In this document: positions 43,903-52,683 of the stretch, one piece after another
Layout: the number at the start of each line of letters is the position of its first letter
Numbering within the stretch: the first letter of the stretch is position 1
Assembly: GCA_963522175.1 (NCBI GenBank)
Contig: CAUQXC010000001.1
Span: forward strand, 248,001-312,000
Direction: 5' to 3'
Origin: CAKAHY01 sp963522175
Lineage (GTDB): Bacteria > Bacillota > Clostridia > Lachnospirales > Lachnospiraceae
DNA length: 64,000 bases
The notes under the pieces: model-generated
What the model was told of the DNA's origin: nothing
Database searches by the model: none
What the model saw: only the letters and a program-made list of their open reading frames with translations
Position numbers and translations under genes: made by a program

Positions 43903-44700
43903 TTAGTTGATTTCATAAATACATTCAGCCGCATAGTCATCGATTATCTTAGTTCTCATCTCCGACTCTATATATCTTTTTCTGTTTCGAATGTATGTAA
44001 ATAACATCTTAAGCAAAGATATGGAGAACTTTATGATTTTATTGTTGGAAACCTGGTCCTCTTCTCTCCACGAAATAGGATAAAACAGCATTTTCTGTTT
44101 GTAATAACAATATGCCAAAATCATACAGTCATTAAAATAGAGTGTATCCGGATACTTCAGATAATAATCGCTTTTTAAGGTTTCCGTCTTGTACATATTA
44201 AGCCCCGAGCCCAAATCATAGACCTTTCTGCCTACTACAAGAGAGAACAGTATGTTAAATCCGTAATTTCCCCATATTCTTAGCTTTGAGTATCCTAAAA
44301 GCTTGGAGCCTTTCATAAATCTTGCACCCAATACACAGTCATAGTTTGTATGTTTACCCTTTTTAATGAGCGGTATAAAATCCGAAATATTGCCTTGGTC
44401 ATCTCCATGCAGCACTATCACATAATCAAAGTCGTTTTCTATGGCATACTTAAACGCCACCTTATGAGAACCGCCGAGCCCGTAATTTTCATTATTCCTG
44501 AAAAGTTTGATTTTTAAATCCGTATCTATGCTTTTAAGCTTATCTATAACAGCCTGCTCTCCACCGTCCGTACTCCTGTTATTTATTATAACGGCTTCGC
44601 TTATATAGTTTTTGATTTCTCCGTTTAATCGGTCTATGACACGTACTATCTGCTTCTCGCAATTATACATAGGTATAAATACCAATATTTTATCCTTCAT
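43903..44700 (-). CDS. Family 2 glycosyltransferase, polyprenyl-phosphate (DPM1/GtrB-like)
   Basis: 265 residues, GT-A fold. FIPMYNCEKQI at the start; the metal motif appears as LHGDDQG; the later ARFMKGSK and LGSGLNMY stretches are typical of DPM1/GtrB-type enzymes that load a sugar on undecaprenyl phosphate. Unlike GtrB it lacks two C-terminal membrane segments. It probably supplies the lipid-linked sugar flipped by the GtrA protein. Sugar identity unknown. Confidence 0.87.
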   Translation of the reverse strand: MKDKILVFIPMYNCEKQIVRVIDRLNGEIKNYISEAVIINNRSTDGGEQAVIDKLKSIDTDLKIKLFRNNENYGLGGSHKVAFKYAIENDFDYVIVLHGDDQGNISDFIPLIKKGKHTNYDCVLGARFMKGSKLLGYSKLRIWGNYGFNILFSLVVGRKVYDLGSGLNMYKTETLKSDYYLKYPDTLYFNDCMILAYCYYKQKMLFYPISWREEDQVSNNKIIKFSISLLKMLFTYIRNRKRYIESEMRTKIIDDYAAECIYEIN

Positions 44701-44711
44701 TTTATCACCCT

Positions 44712-45272
44712 CTATGAATACCCTTTTACTACAAATACATTTGCTCCGCTTTCCTTTGCCGCAAGAATTCCCACTTCCGAATCTTCAAAAATAAGACAAT
44801 CCTCCGCTTTAATATTAAAATGCTCCATAGCTTTTAAGAATCCATCGGGCTTAGGTTTTTTATTTTTTACATCCTCCCCCGCTATTATAAGTTCAAACAA
44901 ATCAAGTCTATCAAACCTTGAAAGTATTTCTTCGCAGTTTTTTCTCGAAGCCGTCGTTACCACAGCCGTATAATAGCTTTCTTTTATACTCTTTATAATA
45001 TTAAAAAGATGGGTATTTTCCCTTGCTTCTCCCAAATACTTTGCATAAAATCTTTTCTTTGCGGCATGTATTTCTTCTATATGCGAAATATCTTCCTTCA
45101 TAATCACGGGCAGAAACTCCTTATAATGCCTACCGTTGCAAGCCGTGTAGAAATATTCCTTATCCAGACTGAAGCCGAATTCCTCCAATGCGCTTTTATA
45201 TGCCAGATAATTAAGCTCTCTTGTGTCAAATAAAGTTCCGTCCAAATCAAACATAGCCAGTTTATTTTTCAT
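44712..45272 (-). CDS. HAD family phosphatase, beta-phosphoglucomutase-like
   Basis: 186 residues. HAD motif I DLDGTLFDT at residues 9-17, motif II TTAS, motif III lysine in NKKPKPDGF, motif IV EDSEVGI. A helical cap is inserted after motif I (subfamily IA). It is likely a phosphatase or mutase acting on a sugar phosphate. Its place between the glycosyltransferase and the flippase-kinase fusion suggests a step in precursor supply. Confidence 0.88.
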   Translation of the reverse strand: MKNKLAMFDLDGTLFDTRELNYLAYKSALEEFGFSLDKEYFYTACNGRHYKEFLPVIMKEDISHIEEIHAAKKRFYAKYLGEARENTHLFNIIKSIKESYYTAVVTTASRKNCEEILSRFDRLDLFELIIAGEDVKNKKPKPDGFLKAMEHFNIKAEDCLIFEDSEVGILAAKESGANVFVVKGYS

Positions 45273-45274
45273 AA

Positions 45275-47158
45275 TTACTCCTCAAAGCGTGTGATAACGT
45301 CATTAAGTACCATAAGAAGTCCCGCATAAAACAGCAAGGCTCTTTTTCCGTTCTTTTCGATTTTATAAGGCATAAGCCGTAACCAATGTATTATTTCGTG
45401 GTAATATATGCTTTTAACCCTCTGCTCATCGAAATTCTCACTCATATAGGCATCCAATTTCGCAAAAAGCTGTGCATAAGCTTCCGACTTTATAAATGTA
45501 AAATCTATACGATTTTCACTACTTTCCACATTGGTCGTTGCCATCAAAAACTCGTAATTTCCGTGTATGGACTGCAAAAGCTTTCCGTAATCGAGATTAG
45601 GAGAATCATGCACATTACCCGTATTCGGGTCTATAATGTAAAAGTCGTCATCCTTACCTGTATTTCTCACACAGATAATATTTTCTATAGTCAAATCTCC
45701 GTGTATATCCGAATACTTATCTTTCTCAAATACCTTTTCCAAATGCTCTCTTGTCAGATACTTCATATAGTAAGGCAAATTTTTATAGCTCACACCGTTT
45801 ATTATAATATCCTCATATTTCATAAGCGGCTTTAGCCTTTTTGCCTTCAGTATTTTATCCGTATTTTTATCCACCTTGCTTGCTATATACTTATCTATAG
45901 TATCCTTGTCCGCAGCTCTCTCGGAATTTTTATACAAGGTGTTTTCAAGGCACTCCAAAGCCTTCTTCATAAAGCTCCACGAGTATTCGTAAGGGCTTGA
46001 ATGTGCGTAAGAAAACAGACCTATGGTATTGTTGTTGTACGGCATATCATAGTAGCAGCTCCCATCGTTTTTTTCATAATTCAAAATTTCCGGAAGCGGT
46101 ATAAGGTTCCGGTATTTTTTCAGCCACTCCACCTGCTCATAAAGCTTGTCGGCATCGGCATCAAAAGCGTATTTTCTGAAAAAGGTATTGCCTCCCGCCG
46201 TACACAAAATAGTTGTTGCATTCGAGCCTGCCGAATAGTCTCTGAGTATAAGAATATTTCTGTTGATTTCAAGGTATTTTTTAATATATTCGTTCTTTTT
46301 TCCCGAAAAATACAGCTCAAGAAAGTTTCTTCTCTCGTCTTCATTCGTATGCGGTAAAAGGTTTATATACTTTTCCTCATCACTGGACGCTTCAAGCTTA
46401 TTATCCTTAAGGAAAAGCGATACAAACATAAGTAATACGGATGGAACAAGGTAATATATACTGTAGTAGAGTACATTGTTTCCCAATGAAAAACCGCTGT
46501 TTTTTATTGAATTTTTAGCAAAAAGAGAAATAAATATATCCGTCCATGCCGCCGCCTCTCCGCTTTTTTTTAAAAAGCTTCCGAAGCACCAATAAGAAAC
46601 AATGTAAAGAAACCACATAGACACATTTATAAGTAAAAGCTTTGCTTTTGAAACCTTTGTCAGTATATCCTTGAAGCTCCATATCAGCGCCCATGAAAAT
46701 TTAAGAATTTTCCCTTCTATATATGGATTAAAAAGCCCCGCTATAAACCTTACAAAAACCTTTACCGTTTTTCTGAAAAAATAAACCAAGGCTATTGTAA
46801 AAATAAATATACCTGCAAGTAAAATATAGTATCTGAATGATACGCTGCTGTCTCCCCCTATTTCCATAATACTGAATGTACCGAAAATAAAGCCCACGGC
46901 TATAACATCAAGACATCTGTCTATTATTACGGTTGCCAGAGCAAAACCCTTGCCGTCCTTCATTTTCCTGCCCGCAATATATGCTCTGAGCAGGTCTCCC
47001 AGCTTAAAGGGTAAAAAGTAATTTACTATATAACCGCAGGAAAGAGCCTGTATAAGGCTTTTCTTTTCCGGCTTTTCATAGGTCTTTACAAAAAGCTCCC
47101 ATTGAAGAACTCTTAAAAAGTGTGCAAGACAAATAATCAATATAGAAAGTACCAGCAT
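45275..47158 (-). CDS. Fusion of flippase-like membrane domain (UPF0104/LPG-synthase TM type) and kinase-like domain
   Basis: 627 residues. Residues 1-250 have about six to seven membrane segments and the family motif LPFKLGDLLRAY plus FALATVIIDRCLD, as in AglD/MprF-type membrane proteins. Residues 260-627 are soluble and kinase-like: catalytic loop HGDLTIEN (486-493) and IIDPN (508-512), as in APH/choline-kinase folds. It could phosphorylate a sugar or lipid head group next to the membrane. The fusion is not one I know. It starts 11 bp after the 943-residue gene and ends 2 bp before the HAD gene. Confidence 0.75.
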   Translation of the reverse strand: MLVLSILIICLAHFLRVLQWELFVKTYEKPEKKSLIQALSCGYIVNYFLPFKLGDLLRAYIAGRKMKDGKGFALATVIIDRCLDVIAVGFIFGTFSIMEIGGDSSVSFRYYILLAGIFIFTIALVYFFRKTVKVFVRFIAGLFNPYIEGKILKFSWALIWSFKDILTKVSKAKLLLINVSMWFLYIVSYWCFGSFLKKSGEAAAWTDIFISLFAKNSIKNSGFSLGNNVLYYSIYYLVPSVLLMFVSLFLKDNKLEASSDEEKYINLLPHTNEDERRNFLELYFSGKKNEYIKKYLEINRNILILRDYSAGSNATTILCTAGGNTFFRKYAFDADADKLYEQVEWLKKYRNLIPLPEILNYEKNDGSCYYDMPYNNNTIGLFSYAHSSPYEYSWSFMKKALECLENTLYKNSERAADKDTIDKYIASKVDKNTDKILKAKRLKPLMKYEDIIINGVSYKNLPYYMKYLTREHLEKVFEKDKYSDIHGDLTIENIICVRNTGKDDDFYIIDPNTGNVHDSPNLDYGKLLQSIHGNYEFLMATTNVESSENRIDFTFIKSEAYAQLFAKLDAYMSENFDEQRVKSIYYHEIIHWLRLMPYKIEKNGKRALLFYAGLLMVLNDVITRFEE

Positions 47159-47169
47159 AATAACACTCC

Positions 47170-50001
47170 TTACAAATCCTTCGATTTCATGATTTCCAGA
47201 TTTTTCAGTCGGAATTTCTCTCCCTCATCTCCGCCCGATACCTTAATCTTAAAGCCTTTATGCTCGTTGAGCAGCCAATTTATATTAAGTCCCAAAGGGA
47301 TGAAAAGTCTTCCGTCGCTCATCTTACAATTAAGGTAGTTTTGTCTTCCCGACTCGCCTTCCCAGCTTACTTCAACGCTACAATCTTCATTTACCGCTTC
47401 CTTTGTAAAATACTTAAGCAGTTTGTTATCCATATTATCGAAGCTGCTCTTGTTTTTTCCTTCTCTTTCCAACTCCAGATATATATAATCACTTTCTTTA
47501 CCCGATAAAACCCTGTCGAATTCAACATTGATTTCAGATGTATCCTCAATTACCTTTGTTCCAACATCCGTCTCCATATAGTTTTTTTTCAAAAAGCCGA
47601 AAGATTTACCTAAGGTTTCCACACCCTCCACTTTAGTAAGCTCCTTGAAGCTGTTCCTCTTATCACCGGCTTTTAAACCCATCTTATCCGCTAAATATAC
47701 CGGAATGAATGCCCCTCTTTTCTCATCGTATACATAGCTGTCATCAGTGAGCAAAAACTTGTATATATTATGATTTCTTTCTACAAAAACTTGGGCATCA
47801 TATATAACAGGCTTATTTTTCTTCATTTTATCCAGTTCATACTTACTTGTTTTGTCGGACATGATCGCAACAGTACTCGGTTGCTCCCATGCTTTGAGCT
47901 TAAGAGCTTCATAGGATGATAAATCCATTCCGAAGAATGAAAGCTCTTTGTCATACTCCAAGAATTCTTTGCTCGTCTGTGCAAACTTATCCAAATCCTT
48001 TTTCATAAAACTCGGTATAAAGCCTTCACCCAAATTCGCATATTTTTTACTCTCTTCCTCGGATACGTAGGCATATATATCGTGCTGCTCTCTTACCTTT
48101 ACAAAGTAGCTTGAAACAATACTCGGATATATATTCACATTAATCATGTAAACAAAAAATAAAACTGCAAGGCAAATGCCGCTTACAATATTCTTTTTTA
48201 TATGTTTGCTGAATAAAATATATAAAATAACCGCCACGGCAGGAAATATAATTTTACCTGTTCTGCTCAAAAGATCGTATTCATCCTGTCTTTTCATCGT
48301 CAAAGTACAGCATACAATAAGAATAAACATTCCCGCAAAGCCCCACTTACCGCCGTTTAAGTACTTTTCAACATAAGAGGACTCATCTTTATTTGCACTT
48401 ATTTTTATTAATATATAAAACAGAAAAACTATTATAATAATAGGAATCATATATCTTATTCCGTACCACAATGCGCGCCTTAGGTACTCCGCACTTTCCG
48501 GTAAATACGGCAAGAGCAGAGGCGAAACCTCCTGCCCGAATGTAGGACTTGCATTGCACAATATACTCTTATCCGAATACAGTAATATATGCTTTATAAG
48601 CCCCACCGTAGCCGGCAAAAGTAAAATTGCAAAAATAATTTCACAGATAAGGACTATGCAGAAGCTTTTTTCTTTAAAATAAGTTTTGTATTCCTTTTTT
48701 ATAAAAAATCTGTATAGATTTATCAGTGCCAAAGGCAGAACACCGAATACACAGGCAGCTCCGAATACCGGATAGAAAAATACGATTATATAGCTGCATA
48801 TAACAAAGCTTTCCAGCCAATATCCGCTTTTATTTTTCAGTTCAGGCAAGAATAATATCAAAATGTATACAAGTATAAGATTCGCTCTTATGTATGAATT
48901 TGCCAAGGGAAACATAAGCGTAAGGCAAAGTATCTGTTTATTGTCAAGATATCTGCTCAACAATAAAACAACCGCTACGCACACAGAAATATTAAATATT
49001 GATATTGCCATATTTGCCCCGTTTAAGCCCATTCCGAAAATATTTTCTATAAAGCCTATAGCAACGGGAAAAGCTCCGGAAACCGGAAAAGAATTGATAT
49101 AAGGTATCTTATGATGTAGAAATATCTGATTAAAGCTTATTACATCTTCTCCCAAATGATGAACGTCCTGTACAAATCTTCCGGTTTCGGTATATCCGAA
49201 TATTATAGCGGTACTTATACATGTTGCGATACTTACGCTGAAATCTTTATTATTCCACTCTTTTTTTACATAAAAAATATTCCAAATTATCAGTACCGAA
49301 ATCAACAGGTAAAAAAATACTCTTACCTGTAGGGGATGATTTACCCTTAATATTTCACCATGATATTCATATTGATTTTTCAAATATAAGATCAATACAA
49401 GGGGATAGACACATTGAAAAACTTTAAATAATCTGTTTTGATCTTTGTTTCTGAAGAAAAAATAAAATACAAAGTACAGCACTCCCGTAAAAATCATAAC
49501 CTGCCTCGTATCCACCTGCTTTTCAGCAAACAGATATGCCACAAAACAGGCAAAAACGGAGTACAAGCTATACTTTATAACATTCTGTGTAACATCTTCC
49601 TTTGATATAAGGCTATATACGGTTCCTACAGTTAAAAATACAAGAATAAGCTCAGGTCTTATTCCTCCCGCATATATTCCGATCAAAACATTTACCGTTA
49701 TCAACAAATAAATAGTCGGATCTTCTTTTTTTGTGTCTTCTTTAATTTTTTCGCTTCCCGACTTAAAAAAGAAATTGAAGGCAAATACGACAAGCAGTAA
49801 AAGTAACAAAACCGACCGGAACATGTTGTTTTCCAAAATGGCATTTGTTCCGTTAATTACTACCCATTCACCCACATATTCATCTATTTTCATAACAGAA
49901 TTACCGTATAGGATATAGCCGGAGCAGAAAATGAACATTCCTATAAAAAACAGACATACAAACAAGATTAATGTTTTTTTATCAAGATTCAGCTTTTTCA
50001 T
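47170..50001 (-). CDS. Large polytopic membrane protein, probable GT-C-type glycosyltransferase
   Basis: 943 residues. Some 14-16 hydrophobic segments cover residues 10-640, followed by about 300 mostly soluble residues ending with a beta-rich part. An acidic loop after the first segment (KIDEYVGEW, near 38-46) is where GT-C enzymes place catalytic Asp/Glu. Size and layout recall YfhO-like and other lipid-sugar-dependent transferases. With a DPM1/GtrB-like enzyme and GtrA in the same cluster, it is the natural candidate for transferring the flipped sugar to a surface acceptor. Function is inference; no family was recognised directly. Confidence 0.6.
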   Translation of the reverse strand: MKKLNLDKKTLILFVCLFFIGMFIFCSGYILYGNSVMKIDEYVGEWVVINGTNAILENNMFRSVLLLLLLVVFAFNFFFKSGSEKIKEDTKKEDPTIYLLITVNVLIGIYAGGIRPELILVFLTVGTVYSLISKEDVTQNVIKYSLYSVFACFVAYLFAEKQVDTRQVMIFTGVLYFVFYFFFRNKDQNRLFKVFQCVYPLVLILYLKNQYEYHGEILRVNHPLQVRVFFYLLISVLIIWNIFYVKKEWNNKDFSVSIATCISTAIIFGYTETGRFVQDVHHLGEDVISFNQIFLHHKIPYINSFPVSGAFPVAIGFIENIFGMGLNGANMAISIFNISVCVAVVLLLSRYLDNKQILCLTLMFPLANSYIRANLILVYILILFLPELKNKSGYWLESFVICSYIIVFFYPVFGAACVFGVLPLALINLYRFFIKKEYKTYFKEKSFCIVLICEIIFAILLLPATVGLIKHILLYSDKSILCNASPTFGQEVSPLLLPYLPESAEYLRRALWYGIRYMIPIIIIVFLFYILIKISANKDESSYVEKYLNGGKWGFAGMFILIVCCTLTMKRQDEYDLLSRTGKIIFPAVAVILYILFSKHIKKNIVSGICLAVLFFVYMINVNIYPSIVSSYFVKVREQHDIYAYVSEEESKKYANLGEGFIPSFMKKDLDKFAQTSKEFLEYDKELSFFGMDLSSYEALKLKAWEQPSTVAIMSDKTSKYELDKMKKNKPVIYDAQVFVERNHNIYKFLLTDDSYVYDEKRGAFIPVYLADKMGLKAGDKRNSFKELTKVEGVETLGKSFGFLKKNYMETDVGTKVIEDTSEINVEFDRVLSGKESDYIYLELEREGKNKSSFDNMDNKLLKYFTKEAVNEDCSVEVSWEGESGRQNYLNCKMSDGRLFIPLGLNINWLLNEHKGFKIKVSGGDEGEKFRLKNLEIMKSKDL

Positions 50002-50060
50002 CTTTAAAATCCTTTCACTCTAAATACTGTCTTCATTATATCACTTTTTCAGAAAGTGAA

Positions 50061-50891
50061 CTATATAAATTTATCTTCTTCTCTTCCGTAAAAAAACATA
50101 TATTGTTGTATGACTCCCGCGTAGCCTTTATACTTTTCAACAGGGAAGCTTCCTTCATAATACTTGTCGCATATCTTCTTGATCCAAACATCCACGGGAA
50201 AGGAATCTATTCTGTAATATCCGAACAGGGCGACACAGTTTGCAACCTTTATGCCCACACCTTTAAGGCTCATTAAAGCTTTTAAAAGCTCCGTATCGTC
50301 AAGTGTACAAAGCGCTTTAAGGTCGCACTCCCCCTCCGCCACCGCCTTTGCGCTTTCTTTTATGTAGAGTGCTCTGTAGCCCAAGGAGCAAGCCTCAAGC
50401 TCCTTCATGCTCGCATCCGCTAAAGCATTCGCCGAAGGAAAGGCAAATCTTTCCCCGTCTATTTTTTCGCCGAACATTTTCGACAGCTTTTCTATGCTTG
50501 ATTTTATGGCGGGTATGGATTTTCTTTGTGATATTATAAAGGACATCAGCATCTCCCAGCTATCCTGCTTTAATATCCTTACTCCTCTTCCGTATGAGGC
50601 GGCTTTGGTAAGAAAAGCATCATCTTCCGGAATATCCTTTGAGAATTTTTCATAATCCGTATTCAGATCAAAATATTCTTTCCAGAAAGCTTCAAATTCT
50701 TTCCTGCTGCAATCAAATTCGTACTCCGAATAGGAGATACCGTCTTTTTCAAGCAAGGATTTTTCTTTTATATGCAAAAATTTGTTTTGTGCAAGAAGCT
50801 CATATTCCGTAGCTGAGGCTTTGTTAAACCTGAAAATCTGACCGCTGTCGGCAATCTTTCTCATATCAAGATAAGGGTTTGATACTATCAT
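50061..50891 (-). CDS. 8-oxoguanine DNA glycosylase, OGG1-type
   Basis: 276 residues. An N-terminal OGG-N beta domain (about 1-90) is followed by the HhH-GPD domain. The helix-hairpin-helix has GVGIKVAN (211-218) with the nucleophilic Lys215, and the catalytic Asp is Asp234 in FPVDVWI. The SQRKSIPAI stretch corresponds to the base-flipping helix. It removes 8-oxoG opposite C and nicks the strand. It is 9 bp after the DUF4317 gene. Confidence 0.92.
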   Translation of the reverse strand: MIVSNPYLDMRKIADSGQIFRFNKASATEYELLAQNKFLHIKEKSLLEKDGISYSEYEFDCSRKEFEAFWKEYFDLNTDYEKFSKDIPEDDAFLTKAASYGRGVRILKQDSWEMLMSFIISQRKSIPAIKSSIEKLSKMFGEKIDGERFAFPSANALADASMKELEACSLGYRALYIKESAKAVAEGECDLKALCTLDDTELLKALMSLKGVGIKVANCVALFGYYRIDSFPVDVWIKKICDKYYEGSFPVEKYKGYAGVIQQYMFFYGREEDKFI

Positions 50892-50900
50892 TTCTTCCTC

Positions 50901-52010
50901 CTAAATCGTCTTTACAAGTACACCGTTAATTTCAACATCGTCATCCGCCGAAATAATTATGCATTTTTTCCCGTCTACAAAACCTGTACTTAAAAGATGC
51001 ATCGATTCGGCATCTATTTTTATGCTGACCCCCGGTCTTTTAAGCTCCACCTTTCTTGTATCTATAATATTTTTTGCGACCGCTTTTACATCCGCCGACT
51101 CGAGCTTTTCGTATATTTCTATACTGTCGTTATCCGCTCCGGCTTCCGAAAGCACCTTTATCATATCGTTTTTATCAAGGATAAGCGGCTCCTCGCTCTC
51201 GTCCTGCTCATGCAGCATTTCGTTTATCTTCTCATAAACATTAGCCATAACCTCGACATTTATGTCTATTGCCGCTTTTTGTATGGATGAAAGCACGCCC
51301 TCCTTTTGTTCTTCAACCGTGAGAGGCGGCATTACATCGAAGATTTCCGTAATAAAATCCGGCATTATTTCATTTATTTTTTTCGTAAAATAGAGTGCCT
51401 GATGGATATCCGTCTGTCTGTCGTTAAACGCAGGAAACAAAAAGCCCTGCATAGGAGCATCCACTACCCAATCTCTTACTCTGTTTTCCATGCTGTTTTT
51501 CACGGCATTGTAGCCAAGTGCCGCCTTACTAAGCTTTACGGGACAAATACTGCATAAAAGGGCATGGTAGACCTCATCGCTCGCGTCATTAAGCTCGAGC
51601 TTGTCCTTTGTTTTACCCGGGATATCATAGACAATATCTATAAGTATTATGTAATAATTTTCATTGTAGTCGTAGCTTGTGATAACCTTTTTAAAGAACT
51701 CGGATATAAGCTCTTCATCATCAAGCTTACTTTGTCTGAGCTTATACAAAAATTCCCATGCCCCGCCTTCTTTTTGCGCATCCGGCGGAAAATCGATATT
51801 CAGCAGATTTCTCCCCAAGGTTCCCGACAAGGTTTTTCTGAATATGTCCTCATACTTGAAGCAATCCTCTTCGGCTAAAGAATAAAAAGCATCTTTGGAT
51901 GTAAACTTTACCTCCTTTTCTGCATCCACATAACATGCCACCAGCTTGGTTATTATGTTATTATCTTTTTTAAATTGTTTTTTTATCTCCGCTACATCAG
52001 CTTTATTCAT
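50901..52010 (-). CDS. DUF4317 family protein
   Basis: 369 residues, matching the clostridial DUF4317 family: N-terminal DVAEIKKQFKKDNNIITKL, then KTLSGTLGRNLLNIDF. It is soluble and acidic, with no signal peptide or known catalytic motif. Function is not established. It starts 6 bp after the cbiC stop codon, so it may be transcribed with the cobalamin operon. Confidence 0.88.
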   Translation of the reverse strand: MNKADVAEIKKQFKKDNNIITKLVACYVDAEKEVKFTSKDAFYSLAEEDCFKYEDIFRKTLSGTLGRNLLNIDFPPDAQKEGGAWEFLYKLRQSKLDDEELISEFFKKVITSYDYNENYYIILIDIVYDIPGKTKDKLELNDASDEVYHALLCSICPVKLSKAALGYNAVKNSMENRVRDWVVDAPMQGFLFPAFNDRQTDIHQALYFTKKINEIMPDFITEIFDVMPPLTVEEQKEGVLSSIQKAAIDINVEVMANVYEKINEMLHEQDESEEPLILDKNDMIKVLSEAGADNDSIEIYEKLESADVKAVAKNIIDTRKVELKRPGVSIKIDAESMHLLSTGFVDGKKCIIISADDDVEINGVLVKTI

Positions 52011-52016
52011 AATCTC

Positions 52017-52673
52017 CTACCTTTCAACCAAACTGTAAATTACCGCATTTACAATGGCGGCGCAGATATTGCTTCCGCCCTTTCTTCCTCTTGCCACTAT
52101 ACTCGGAATATCCGTACTCAGTATAAGCTCCTTCGACTCAACCACGTTTACAAAGCCCACCGGAACTCCTATTATAAAATCAGGCTTAAAAATGTTTTCC
52201 TCGTAAAGCTCATACAGCCTTACAAGCGCCGTAGGAGCATTTCCTATAGCACATACTATATTGCAAGCTTCTTTTTCTCTTATTTTTGCGGCTTTTTCCA
52301 TGCAGACGGCAGAGCGTGTAAGCCCTCTTTTCTTTGCCTCTTCCACAACATCTTCATCCGAAATAAAGTTTCTGACCTCCGCATTAAGCTTGGCAAGAAT
52401 ACTTTTATTCATCCCCGCCATAGCCATCGTGGTATCTGTAACTATTACCGTTTTCTTATCAAACAGAGAAAAGAAATGTTCCATCGCATTGTTATGAAAA
52501 ACCAAATTATCCTGATAATCAAAATCCGCGGCTGTATGTATACAACGTTTTACAACCTTTAATTCCTCCTTTGTGAAGGAAGAAAGAGCTTCTTTAGACA
52601 TTTCGCTCTCTATTATTTCCATACTTCTTTTTTCTATAAGCTCAGGCTTTACAATTTCTATCTTTCCCGACAT
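52017..52673 (-). CDS. cbiC: Precorrin-8X (cobalt-precorrin-8) methylmutase
   Basis: 218 residues, CobH/CbiC family. The active-site histidine is His46 in RCIHTAADFDY; IGVPVGFVNV and GRKGGSNICAAIVNA are also conserved. It moves the C11 methyl group to C12 to give (cobalt-)hydrogenobyrinic/cobyrinic acid. It is the last cobalamin gene in the run, 10 bp after cobQ. Confidence 0.95.
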   Translation of the reverse strand: MSGKIEIVKPELIEKRSMEIIESEMSKEALSSFTKEELKVVKRCIHTAADFDYQDNLVFHNNAMEHFFSLFDKKTVIVTDTTMAMAGMNKSILAKLNAEVRNFISDEDVVEEAKKRGLTRSAVCMEKAAKIREKEACNIVCAIGNAPTALVRLYELYEENIFKPDFIIGVPVGFVNVVESKELILSTDIPSIVARGRKGGSNICAAIVNAVIYSLVER

Positions 52674-52683
52674 TTTTACTCCC

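Noticed and set aside
50035..50062. Stem-loop TCACTTT / AAAGTGA between the OGG-type gene and the 943-residue protein gene
   Set aside because: No T tract on the transcribed strand and a loop overlapping a TATAAT-like box; not convincing as a terminator or promoter.
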